A stretch of 64,000 nt of DNA from RGIG1959 sp045604545. GTDB lineage: Bacteria > Bacillota > Clostridia > Oscillospirales > Acutalibacteraceae. Positions within the stretch are counted from its first letter, which is position 1. Every line of letters starts with the position of its first letter. The translations under genes and the position numbers were made by a program. The notes beneath the pieces were generated by a model. It worked only from the letters and a program-made list of their open reading frames with translations, was not told where the DNA came from and searched no databases. Positions 32,844 to 40,623 of the stretch are shown here, in pieces. Location: assembly GCA_045604545.1 (NCBI GenBank), contig JAZUOG010000061.1:21189-85188 (forward strand), given 5' to 3'.

Positions 32844-33728
32844 TACCGCCGCAAGCAACAAGGCGTTTTTGGTCTTTTCATACAACTCGTCGGCACAGGT
32901 GCCGCGATGGGCGGCGACGGCGATGTCAAATGCGGGACGCTCGAACTGATGGACAAACCAGGCACAGAACCCGCCGCTTGTGTACACCGCCGACGGCACC
33001 GCAGGAGACAGTTCTCCTGCGTGGGCGAGAAACCGTGCGGTCATGCGGGCGTGCGGCGGTGTGCGATCGCCGAATTGCCAACGCACTTCGTCGTTTCCGC
33101 AGGTAAGATGGATCGCGTGAGAAAAAGGCACACGTCGGCAGAGGGAAGAAAGTGAGGCGCTTTCCGACTCGCTTTCGGGAGAACTGCCGCCGAATCCGCG
33201 CCCGCATGGGCCGACGATGCCGTGCTCTCGCTGGTCTTTTTGAAGGGCGTCACGCGATACGTCGAAGTTGACGGCAATGTCCACACCGACGGCGTTTGCC
33301 TGCCAATAGCCTTTGATGTCCGCGCCGTGCGCGTGGAGCAGGTCGGCGTGACTGCCGCCGACGCGACTGCCGTGAAGAGCAATGTCCACACCGTCGGGGT
33401 TGAGAAGCGGGACGATCACCACCGTACGACGGGATAAAACCGCCATATATTCGTCGGGCGGTGAGGGAGAGTCGCCGTGATGCATTCGACACAGCTCTTC
33501 GCAAAGCCGCAGACAGAGAGCACAGGTGATGTGCTCCTGTGCACGCGAGCCTGCCGTGAACAGAACGGCTTGTTCGCCGTGACCGACCGACAGTGCTTCG
33601 ATATCGCGTCCGCACGCGCTCTTGCCGATGACGGTGCGGTGTAAAAACGGATAGATCCGACACAATGCACGGATACTGTCGGTAACGACGCGGCTGTCTG
33701 TGATGTTGCCGCAAACGATCGATGACAT
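32838..33728 (-). CDS. M14 carboxypeptidase-like protein with degenerate active site
   Basis: 296 residues from the ATG at 33728, 10 bases after AAAGGAGG. The fold markers of M14 zinc peptidases are kept: IGKSACGRDIEAL, VIVPLLNPDGVD (about 104-115), GVDIAVNFD (about 148-156) and a late PAFDIAVA. The zinc motif HxxE reads R62-A-Q-E65, the third zinc His aligns with T209 in IHLTCGNDEVRW, the substrate-binding NR pair is AV (152-153), and the catalytic Glu aligns with A270. No stop or frameshift is present. It resembles bacterial gamma-D-glutamyl-diamino-acid endopeptidases but is probably not active as a zinc peptidase. No signal peptide. Confidence 0.78.
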   Translation of the reverse strand: MSSIVCGNITDSRVVTDSIRALCRIYPFLHRTVIGKSACGRDIEALSVGHGEQAVLFTAGSRAQEHITCALCLRLCEELCRMHHGDSPSPPDEYMAVLSRRTVVIVPLLNPDGVDIALHGSRVGGSHADLLHAHGADIKGYWQANAVGVDIAVNFDVSRDALQKDQREHGIVGPCGRGFGGSSPESESESASLSSLCRRVPFSHAIHLTCGNDEVRWQFGDRTPPHARMTARFLAHAGELSPAVPSAVYTSGGFCAWFVHQFERPAFDIAVAAHRGTCADELYEKTKNALLLAAVL

Positions 33729-33787
33729 AAACAAAAGTCCTCCTTTTCGGTGGATAGTATATACTCTATGTGAAAGGATGATACAAT

Positions 33788-34342
33788 ATGACCGATGAGC
33801 AAATGATCGAAAAAACAGTGGAAGAACGCAAAATTTTCGACGGACACATCATCACCGTCTATCACAACAAGGCGCAACTGTCCGACGGTACGACGGCAAT
33901 GCGCGAGATCGTGGCGCACCCCGGTGGCGTGTGCCTGGCGGCACTGACCGACGAGGACGAACTGCTGTTTGTCAGACAGTATCGTTGCCCTTATGATGAG
34001 ATCATCATGGAACTGCCCGCGGGCAAGCTGGAGAAGGGGGAGGATCCCCTTGAAGCCGGTATCCGCGAGCTCAGCGAGGAGACGGGGGCATCAGCAAAAA
34101 CAGTAGTGTCGCTCGGCAAGGTGTATCCGACGCCCGGTTACTGCGGCGAGATCATTCACCTGTATCTGGCGACAGGACTCACCTTCGGCGATCAGCACAC
34201 CGATCTTGATGAATTCCTCGAAGCCACCCGCATTCCGCTCGACAAAGCGGTTGAGATGGTGATGAATGGGGAACTCAGAGACGCCAAAACCCAGATCGCG
34301 GTGCTGAAAGTGGCGAAAATGAAGGCCGACGGCCAATTATAA
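33788..34342 (+). CDS. NUDIX hydrolase, ADP-ribose pyrophosphatase type
   Basis: 184 residues. The full NUDIX box begins GKLEKGEDPLEAGIRE and ends LSEETG (about residues 80-101). The preceding VRQYRCPYDEIIMELPAG segment is typical of ADP-ribose pyrophosphatases (NudF-like). It starts 59 bases from the divergent M14-like gene. Confidence 0.93.
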   Translation: MTDEQMIEKTVEERKIFDGHIITVYHNKAQLSDGTTAMREIVAHPGGVCLAALTDEDELLFVRQYRCPYDEIIMELPAGKLEKGEDPLEAGIRELSEETGASAKTVVSLGKVYPTPGYCGEIIHLYLATGLTFGDQHTDLDEFLEATRIPLDKAVEMVMNGELRDAKTQIAVLKVAKMKADGQL

Positions 34343-34343
34343 C

Positions 34344-34371
34344 TTGCATTTTATCGCGAAGCGTGTATAAT
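34344..34371 (+). promoter_or_regulatory. Promoter of glyS
   Basis: TTGCAT (34344-34349) and extended -10 TG-TATAAT (TATAAT at 34366-34371), 16-base spacer. The leader is about 45 bases, too short for a T-box. Confidence 0.72.
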
Positions 34372-34422
34372 AGATGAGAAACAATCACATGGCAGCCGGT
34401 CATGCGAAAGGAGATAACAATT

Positions 34423-35796
34423 ATGAACAACCGTGAAAAATCGATGGAGACTATTGTCGCTCTGTGCAAAAGCAGAGGCTATGTCTATCCGGGCTCTGAC
34501 ATCTACGGCGGTCTCGCCAACGCATGGGACTATGGTCCTCTCGGCGTGGAGCTGAAGAACAACATCAAAAAAGCCTGGTGGAAGAAGTTTGTGCAGGAAA
34601 GCCCCTACAACGTGGGTCTTGACAGCGCGATCCTGATGAACCCGCAGGTGTGGGTGGCGTCCGGTCACGTGGGCAACTTCTCTGACCCGCTGATGGACTG
34701 CAAGAGCTGTAAAACCCGTCACCGTGCGGACAAGCTGATCGAGGACGACGGCGCCAATCCCGGTGGCTGGAGCTTCGATGAGATGAAGGCGTACATCGAC
34801 GAGCACGGTATCAATTGCCCCGAATGCGGCGAGCATAACTTTACCGATATCCGCACCTTCAATCTGATGTTCAAAACCTTCCAGGGCGTTACCGAAGATG
34901 CGAAGAATGAGCTGTACCTCCGTCCCGAGACGGCACAGGGCATTTTTGTCAACTTTGCGAACGTCCAACGCACCACCCGCCGCAAGCTGCCGTTCGGTGT
35001 TTGCCAGGTGGGCAAGAGCTTCCGCAACGAGATCACGCCCGGCAACTTCATTTTCCGTACCCGCGAGTTTGAGCAGATGGAACTGGAGTTCTTCTGCAAG
35101 CCCGGTACCGATCTCGAGTGGTTCGCGTTCTGGAAAGATTTCTGTCATCAGTGGCTGTTGTCGCTGGGCATGAAGGACGAAAACCTCAAGCTCCGCGATC
35201 ACGATCCGAAGGAGCTGTCCCACTACTCCAACGCCACCACCGACTTTGAGTTCATGTTCCCGTTCGGTTGGGGCGAGCTGTGGGGTATCGCGGACCGCAC
35301 CAACTTTGACCTGACCCAGCACAGCAACCATTCCGGTCAGAAGCTCGAGTATTTCGATCCCGAGACCAACGAGCATTACATTCCCTATGTCATTGAGCCG
35401 TCGCTCGGCGCTGACCGTGTGCTGCTCGCGTTCCTCTGCGAAGCGTATGACGAAGAGAAGATCGACGATAAGGATACCCGCGTTGTGATGCGCCTGCATC
35501 CCGCGCTTGCGCCTTACAAAGCCGCCGTGCTGCCGCTGTCCAAGAAGCTCGGCGAGCAGGCGAAGGCGGTTCGTGACCGTCTGTCCCCGCTCTTTATGGT
35601 CGACTATGACGATGCCGGCTCCATCGGCAAGCGCTATCGCCGTCAGGACGAGATCGGCACCCCGCTGTGCATCACCTACGATTTCGACTCCGAAACCGAT
35701 GGCTGTGTGACCGTGCGTGACCGCGACACCATGCAGCAGGAGCGTGTGGCGATCGATGCCCTTGCGGATTATATTGCCCGCCGTATCGCGTTTTAA
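34423..35796 (+). CDS. glyS: Glycyl-tRNA synthetase, single-chain type
   Basis: 457 residues from the ATG at 34423, with AAAGGAG upstream. This is the homodimeric class II enzyme, not the alpha2beta2 form. Key regions are GYVYPGSDIYGGLANAWDYG near the start, LRPETAQGIFVNF (about 170-182), FRNEITPGNFIFRTREFEQ (class II motif 2) and IEPSLGADRVLLAF (motif 3). A C-terminal anticodon-binding domain follows. Confidence 0.97.
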   Translation: MNNREKSMETIVALCKSRGYVYPGSDIYGGLANAWDYGPLGVELKNNIKKAWWKKFVQESPYNVGLDSAILMNPQVWVASGHVGNFSDPLMDCKSCKTRHRADKLIEDDGANPGGWSFDEMKAYIDEHGINCPECGEHNFTDIRTFNLMFKTFQGVTEDAKNELYLRPETAQGIFVNFANVQRTTRRKLPFGVCQVGKSFRNEITPGNFIFRTREFEQMELEFFCKPGTDLEWFAFWKDFCHQWLLSLGMKDENLKLRDHDPKELSHYSNATTDFEFMFPFGWGELWGIADRTNFDLTQHSNHSGQKLEYFDPETNEHYIPYVIEPSLGADRVLLAFLCEAYDEEKIDDKDTRVVMRLHPALAPYKAAVLPLSKKLGEQAKAVRDRLSPLFMVDYDDAGSIGKRYRRQDEIGTPLCITYDFDSETDGCVTVRDRDTMQQERVAIDALADYIARRIAF

Positions 35797-35822
35797 TCCC
35801 GGCTGACGAATTCTATCAAAAC

Positions 35823-35868
35823 GACACCCCGTGTGTCCGATTTTATCGGATACGCGGGGTGCTTTTTT
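35823..35868 (+). terminator. Terminator of glyS
   Basis: GACACCCCGTGTGTCCGA.. folds onto ..TCGGATACGCGGGGTGC, followed by six T. Confidence 0.9.
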
Positions 35869-35951
35869 GTGCTTTGAGAATGATTTTGCCGTAAGACGTA
35901 AAAAAAGACGAAAAAGATTAAAAAATTTTTACTTTTTGCGGGCAAACCCTC

Positions 35952-35980
35952 TTGCAATTTTCAAAAGTGTACAGTATAAT
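35952..35980 (+). promoter_or_regulatory. Promoter of mraZ
   Basis: TTGCAA (35952-35957) and TATAAT (35975-35980), 17-base spacer, just before MraZ-box-like repeats. Confidence 0.78.
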
Positions 35981-35990
35981 GAAGTAAAAG

Positions 35991-36026
35991 TGGGGCAGAA
36001 AACCACTTTTGTGGTGGATTGTGGTG
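35991..36026 (+). promoter_or_regulatory. Candidate MraZ boxes
   Basis: TGGGG at 35991, TGGTG at 36012 and TGGTG at 36022. The last two are a direct repeat with 10-base period, the spacing known for MraZ operators (TGGGN repeats). Their position just after the promoter fits autorepression. Confidence 0.6.
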
Positions 36027-36091
36027 AGTTTTACACTGTTTCCACCGAGTTTTCCACAAATTTTCGAACGAGACAAGGAGGTGTATGACCC

Positions 36092-36511
36092 ATGCGCGGA
36101 CGCTATTCGCACAACATTGACGCCAAGGGGCGTGTGTTTGTGCCGGCAAAAATGCGTGAAGTGCTCGGAGACACCTTTGTTGTCGCGACGGTGATGGAGC
36201 CTTGTATCGGGTTGTACACCCTTGAAGGCTGGAATGAGATGCTCGAAAAGCTCGAGCAACTGCCCATGACCAAATCTCGCCAGCTGCTTCGTTATCTGTC
36301 CTCCAACGCCGCCGATGTGCAGGTGGATGCGCAGGGACGCATTCTTCTTCCCAAGCATCTGATGGAGCACGCGGGCCTTATCAAAGAGGCGCTGATCATC
36401 GGTGCGGGAGCCAATCGTGCAGAAATCTGGAACCCCGAAAAGTATGATGAAGTGGTCGGATCGATGACCGATGAGGACGTTGTTGCGGACTTTATGGCAC
36501 TTGGTCTGTAA
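36092..36511 (+). CDS. mraZ: Transcriptional regulator MraZ
   Basis: 139 residues with two AbrB-like half domains, each carrying the DxxGR signature: NIDAKGRVFVPAKMRE (about 9-24) and QVDAQGRILLPKHL (about 75-88). MraZ is a ring-forming repressor of its own division cluster. An ACAAGGAGGTG site precedes the ATG. Confidence 0.96.
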   Translation: MRGRYSHNIDAKGRVFVPAKMREVLGDTFVVATVMEPCIGLYTLEGWNEMLEKLEQLPMTKSRQLLRYLSSNAADVQVDAQGRILLPKHLMEHAGLIKEALIIGAGANRAEIWNPEKYDEVVGSMTDEDVVADFMALGL

Positions 36512-36513
36512 TG

Positions 36514-36558
36514 GTTACAAGCGGGAAACACCGAAAGGTGTCGTTGTAACCTTTTTGG
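36514..36558 (+). terminator. Hairpin terminator between mraZ and rsmH
   Basis: GGTTACAA pairs with TTGTAACC, with an inner ACACC-GAAA-GGTGT hairpin, followed by TTTTT. It begins right after the mraZ stop. Confidence 0.82.
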
Positions 36559-36657
36559 GAGCTGTTTTTGGCTAAATTAAACAAAAACTATCCCGATTTT
36601 ACCTTCAAGATTTACGAGAAAAGGTTACAAAAAGTTACAAAAAGTTTGCAAAATCGC

Positions 36658-36686
36658 TTGTTTCTTGTAACGATTTGTGATATAAT
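36658..36686 (+). promoter_or_regulatory. Second cluster promoter, before rsmH
   Basis: TTGTTT (36658-36663) and extended -10 TG-A-TATAAT (TATAAT at 36681-36686), 17-base spacer. Tandem GTTACAAAAA repeats lie just upstream (about 36624-36643). Confidence 0.7.
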
Positions 36687-36713
36687 TATGACAATGCAGG
36701 ACGGTGAAGAGCC

Positions 36714-37661
36714 ATGCCGAAGGTGCCGGGAAGCGGTTACCATTTGCCGGTGCTGATGAAGCCGGTGCAGGACACGTTGGCGGTGCGCGGCGATGGCATT
36801 TACATCGACGGTACGGCAGGCGGCGGAGGACATTCCTTCGCGATCGCCTCACAGCTCACCACCGGTCATCTGTATGCTCTCGATCAGGATCCCGACGCTG
36901 TCAAGGCGGCGTCCGAGCGACTTAGCGGTCTTCCTGCGACGGTCGTTCACACCAACTTTGTCAATATGGCGGCGGTCGTCGAACAATTCGGACTTCCGCA
37001 CGTCGACGGTATATTATTGGATATCGGTGTGTCGTCCCATCAGCTGGACGACGCCTCCCGCGGCTTTTCGTTCCACGAGGACGCGCCGCTGGATATGCGC
37101 ATGAGTCAAAGCGGCACGACTGCGGCGGATCTGTGCAATACCCTTTCGGAGGAACAGCTTGCCGATATCTTCTTCCGATACGGTGAGGAGAAGTTCTCCA
37201 GACGCATTGCTCAGGCGATCGTCCGCGAGCGTGCTTCGAAACCGATCGTCACCACCTTGCAGCTTGCTGAGTTGATCAAGTCGGCGGTTCCTGCCGCGGC
37301 ACGACGAGACAAGCACCCCGCGCGCCGCGTGTTTCAGGCGCTGAGGATTCAGGTGAACGATGAGCTCGGCTGTTTGTCGAGTGCGCTTGATACGGCGTTT
37401 GATACGCTGAGCGTCGGCGGCAGACTCGCCGTCATCACGTTCCACTCTCTCGAAGACCGCATGGTCAAAACACGGTTCGCCGAATGGAGAACAGGTTGCT
37501 GTTGTCCCGCGGAGAGTCCGATCTGCGTGTGCGGAAGAACTCCCGCCGCATCGCTTGTGACCCGCAAGCCCGTCAAGGCGGACGAAACCGAACTTTTGGA
37601 AAATCCCCGCAGCCGCAGTGCGGTGCTCCGCACCGTCGAAAAGCGGCATGATCGTTATTAA
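36714..37661 (+). CDS. rsmH: 16S rRNA cytosine-1402 N4-methyltransferase (MraW)
   Basis: 315 residues. The start VPGSGYHLPVLMKPVQD, SAM loop YIDGTAGGGGHS (about 26-37), DIGVSSHQLDDASRGFSF and the end FHSLEDRMVK..NPRSRSAVLRT are family hallmarks. It methylates C1402 in the ribosomal P site and is nearly always in the mra cluster. Confidence 0.96.
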   Translation: MPKVPGSGYHLPVLMKPVQDTLAVRGDGIYIDGTAGGGGHSFAIASQLTTGHLYALDQDPDAVKAASERLSGLPATVVHTNFVNMAAVVEQFGLPHVDGILLDIGVSSHQLDDASRGFSFHEDAPLDMRMSQSGTTAADLCNTLSEEQLADIFFRYGEEKFSRRIAQAIVRERASKPIVTTLQLAELIKSAVPAAARRDKHPARRVFQALRIQVNDELGCLSSALDTAFDTLSVGGRLAVITFHSLEDRMVKTRFAEWRTGCCCPAESPICVCGRTPAASLVTRKPVKADETELLENPRSRSAVLRTVEKRHDRY

Positions 37662-37679
37662 GAGAAAGGAAGGATAGCC

Positions 37680-38159
37680 ATGGCCCACGGATATGCAGAG
37701 GCACACGACCTCTCACTGTTTGAATCTGAAGAGCCGCGGCTGCGCGCAGTGAACTCTTCTGAAAAAGTGAAAGAAATGAAAGACAAAAAAGAAAAGCAAA
37801 CGCGCCTTGTTCGCATTATGTATACATCGTTCATCGGCTTGCTTCTGGTGGCGTCGCTTGTGCTGATGATCGTCCTGAACGTGTATGCCACCGAAATGGA
37901 CGACAAGCACAACGAGCTGACCGAGCAGCTTGCCATTCTGCAGAGTGAGGAAAGCCGCCTTCGCAATGAGCAGGCGGAGCTGATCTCTCCGACGGCGATC
38001 GATCAGTACATCGATGACAAGCAAATGACCAAAACAGATGCCAACCAGATCGTTCCCATCACCGTTGACGGCGGCGATAAGATCGTGGTGTCGGATCCCG
38101 AGCCGGAAGGTATTTTTGAGACGATCGGTGCGGCGATTGCCGGATGGTTCGGCGGATAA
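37680..38159 (+). CDS. ftsL: FtsL-like septum protein
   Basis: 159 residues: a charged cytoplasmic tail (about 1-42), one membrane helix (about 47-68, TSFIGLLLVASLVLMIVL) and an outside coiled coil (about 75-105, HNELTEQLAILQSEESRL), then ISPTAIDQYIDDKQMTK. Position between rsmH and the PBP and the topology identify FtsL, which binds DivIB/FtsQ and DivIC. The C-terminal tail of about 40 residues is longer than in many FtsL. Confidence 0.88.
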   Translation: MAHGYAEAHDLSLFESEEPRLRAVNSSEKVKEMKDKKEKQTRLVRIMYTSFIGLLLVASLVLMIVLNVYATEMDDKHNELTEQLAILQSEESRLRNEQAELISPTAIDQYIDDKQMTKTDANQIVPITVDGGDKIVVSDPEPEGIFETIGAAIAGWFGG

Positions 38160-38227
38160 ATATGAATACCTGCTGAATTTCGGCATACGAATGTATTACG
38201 CTCGCATGCCCGTATTCGTGCACATAT

Positions 38228-38272
38228 CGGGAGTTGAGATGATCATATCTTAACTCTCGTTTGTTATTTTTT
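38228..38272 (+). terminator. Hairpin with T-tract between ftsL and the PBP gene
   Basis: GGGAGTTGAGAT pairs with ATCTTAACTC-type sequence and is followed by TTTGTTATTTTTT. It may end or attenuate transcription inside the cluster. Confidence 0.55.
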
Positions 38273-38307
38273 GATTCCCTGTAACATTTCGGAAAGGAGA
38301 GACTGTC

Positions 38308-40593
38308 ATGGCGACCGATCGTTCCAAAAACGATGCGAAAAAGCCCGAAAAGCGTCCGGTTGACGCGAAGCACCGTCCCACGCGGCAGATGTGGACGAGA
38401 GCGATGATCGTGCTCATCGGCATGATCGTGCTGGCGTTTGGCTCGATCGTTGTTCAACTGGCGATCCTGCAGATTGTCGAAACCGACGACTGGCAACGTC
38501 GCGCCACCGAGCAACAGCTCGCCGACAGCATCATCTCTCCCAACCGCGGCGCGATTTACGACACCAACATGGACACCCTTGCACAGAGTATGCAGGTGTG
38601 GACGGTGATCATGGACCCCAATAATATCGAAAAAGACGAAACTCGCAGTTTTATTGCCGATGAGCTTTCGGAGCTGCTTGAGGTTGACCGCGAGACGTTG
38701 TACAAAAAAGCGTGCAAGGTCGAGTCGCAATACGAGGTCGTCAAGTCCAAGATCGAACGACCGCTGGCGGAAAAGCTGATCGACTGGGTCGAAGAAAACG
38801 AGATGGGCAGTGTGTTCCGTCTCATCACCGACTACAAACGCACCTATCCTTACGGGTCACTTCTCTCGTGCGTGCTCGGCTTCACGGGCGACGATAACAC
38901 CGGCCTTTACGGACTGGAGGCAGAGTACAACAGCATTCTGCAGGGTGAAGCGGGTCGTATCGTGACTGCGCAGAACGGTTGGGGCAACGAATTGCCCAAC
39001 TCCCTGTCCTATGAAAAAACCGTCGATGCCGAGGACGGCAACAGCATCGTTCTTTCCATCGACCAAAATATTCAGCACTATGCCGAGAAGTATCTCGACG
39101 AGGCTCTCCTTCAGACGGGAGCGACCAACCGTGCGTGTGCCATCGTGATGGATGTGGATACCTGTGCGATCCTTGCCATGGCAACGAAGGGTGACTATGA
39201 TCCCAACAACCCCATGGTGATCGCCGATCCCGACGAAGCGGCGCTGGTGGCGAGCCTGTCGGGCGATGAGGCTTCCGAAGCCCGTGTGGCGGCGCTTGAA
39301 AAGCAGTGGACCAACAAAGCGATCTCCGAATATTACGAGCCCGGTTCGGTGTTCAAAATGTTTACCACCTCCATGGCGATGGAGGAGGGTATCGTGTCGG
39401 AAGACAGCTGGTTCACCTGTGACGGCTATGTCAGCTTTGATGAATGGCTGGTCCGATGCCATGTGTATCCGATGAATCACGGCTCGCAGACGCTGTCCGA
39501 TGCCATTTGTAACTCCTGCAACCCTGCTTTCATCAAGATCGGCACATCGGTGGGCAGTGAGTTGTTCTACCGCTATTACAGCGGCTTCGGCTTTACCGAA
39601 AAGACCGGCATTGATATGCTGGGCGAAGGCTATATCTCCGAAAGCCTGTACCACTCCGAGAAGGAACTCGGCGAGGTTCAGCTGGCGGTTTCCTCGATGG
39701 GTCAGACCTTTAAGGTGACCCCGATCCAGATGATCACGGCGATCTCCGCGATCGCCAACGGCGGACAGCTGCTGGAGCCCTATGTTGTCAAGCAGGTGCT
39801 CGACGCTGACGGTAACGTGATCTCCAACACGACCCCCACGGTCAAACGTCAGGTCATCTCCGGTGACACCGCGGCGCGTGTGGCGGAGCTGCTTCGCGTG
39901 GCGGTCGCCGACGGCGGCGGTAAAAACGCGTATGTGGCAGGCTACCGTGTGGCAGGCAAGACCGGTACGGCGGAAAAAACCGAATCCGAAGGCAACAACG
40001 TTGTCTCCTCGTTCGGCGGCTTCGCGCCCGCAGACGATCCGAAGGTGGCGGTGCTGGTGCTGATCGATGAGCCGCAGTGTGCCAACCGCTACGGCGGCAC
40101 GATCGCCGCTCCTGTTGCCAAGAAAATTTTTGAAGATACGTTGCCCTATCTCGGCATTGAACCGCAATATACCCAAGATGAGCTTGCCGATCTGAATCGA
40201 AGCACACCGTCTGTGGAAGGCTATGACGTGGCAACAGCGGAAGCTCTTGTCGCCGCAGAAGGACTGAAGGTTCGCGTGCAGGGTGATGGTACCACCGTTA
40301 TCAAGCAGGTTCCCGGTGCGGGACAGACGATTCCCGCCGAAGGTACGGTCGTGCTGTACACCGATGAGGAAAGCTGTCAAAATGCGGTTGTGACCGTCCC
40401 GAGCTTCAACGGTTGCAGTGTCTCGCAGGCGGCAGAGCTTGCGGCGATGTTCCATCTGAATATCCAGTTCAGCGGCGTTGACCTCGACAGCGGCGGCGCT
40501 TATGCGTCCACCCAGAGTATTGCCGAAGGACAACAGGTTGCTTACGGCACCATTGTCACGGTTGACTTTATTTACGCGGATCAGATCGAATAA
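38308..40593 (+). CDS. Division penicillin-binding protein with PASTA domains (FtsI/SpoVD type)
   Basis: 761 residues. A short basic tail and one membrane helix (about 30-55) anchor it. A PBP dimerisation domain follows, then the transpeptidase with active-site S347-x-x-K350, S403-C-N405 and K551-T-G553. Two PASTA modules fill about 630-695 and 698-761. This is a class B D,D-transpeptidase acting in septal peptidoglycan synthesis. PASTA ends are shared by SpoVD and by vegetative PBP2x-type FtsI, so the gene symbol is left open. A hairpin separates it from ftsL. Confidence 0.93.
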   Translation: MATDRSKNDAKKPEKRPVDAKHRPTRQMWTRAMIVLIGMIVLAFGSIVVQLAILQIVETDDWQRRATEQQLADSIISPNRGAIYDTNMDTLAQSMQVWTVIMDPNNIEKDETRSFIADELSELLEVDRETLYKKACKVESQYEVVKSKIERPLAEKLIDWVEENEMGSVFRLITDYKRTYPYGSLLSCVLGFTGDDNTGLYGLEAEYNSILQGEAGRIVTAQNGWGNELPNSLSYEKTVDAEDGNSIVLSIDQNIQHYAEKYLDEALLQTGATNRACAIVMDVDTCAILAMATKGDYDPNNPMVIADPDEAALVASLSGDEASEARVAALEKQWTNKAISEYYEPGSVFKMFTTSMAMEEGIVSEDSWFTCDGYVSFDEWLVRCHVYPMNHGSQTLSDAICNSCNPAFIKIGTSVGSELFYRYYSGFGFTEKTGIDMLGEGYISESLYHSEKELGEVQLAVSSMGQTFKVTPIQMITAISAIANGGQLLEPYVVKQVLDADGNVISNTTPTVKRQVISGDTAARVAELLRVAVADGGGKNAYVAGYRVAGKTGTAEKTESEGNNVVSSFGGFAPADDPKVAVLVLIDEPQCANRYGGTIAAPVAKKIFEDTLPYLGIEPQYTQDELADLNRSTPSVEGYDVATAEALVAAEGLKVRVQGDGTTVIKQVPGAGQTIPAEGTVVLYTDEESCQNAVVTVPSFNGCSVSQAAELAAMFHLNIQFSGVDLDSGGAYASTQSIAEGQQVAYGTIVTVDFIYADQIE

Positions 40594-40623
40594 AAATTGA
40601 GGATAAGGGAAGAGGAGTTCTCC

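Noticed and set aside
34372..34422. A T-box leader before glyS
   Set aside because: The leader from the promoter to the start is only about 50 bases, with no room for specifier and antiterminator stems.
35831..36088. An 85-codon frame between glyS and mraZ
   Set aside because: It covers the glyS terminator, the mraZ promoter and the MraZ boxes, and lacks a ribosome binding site.
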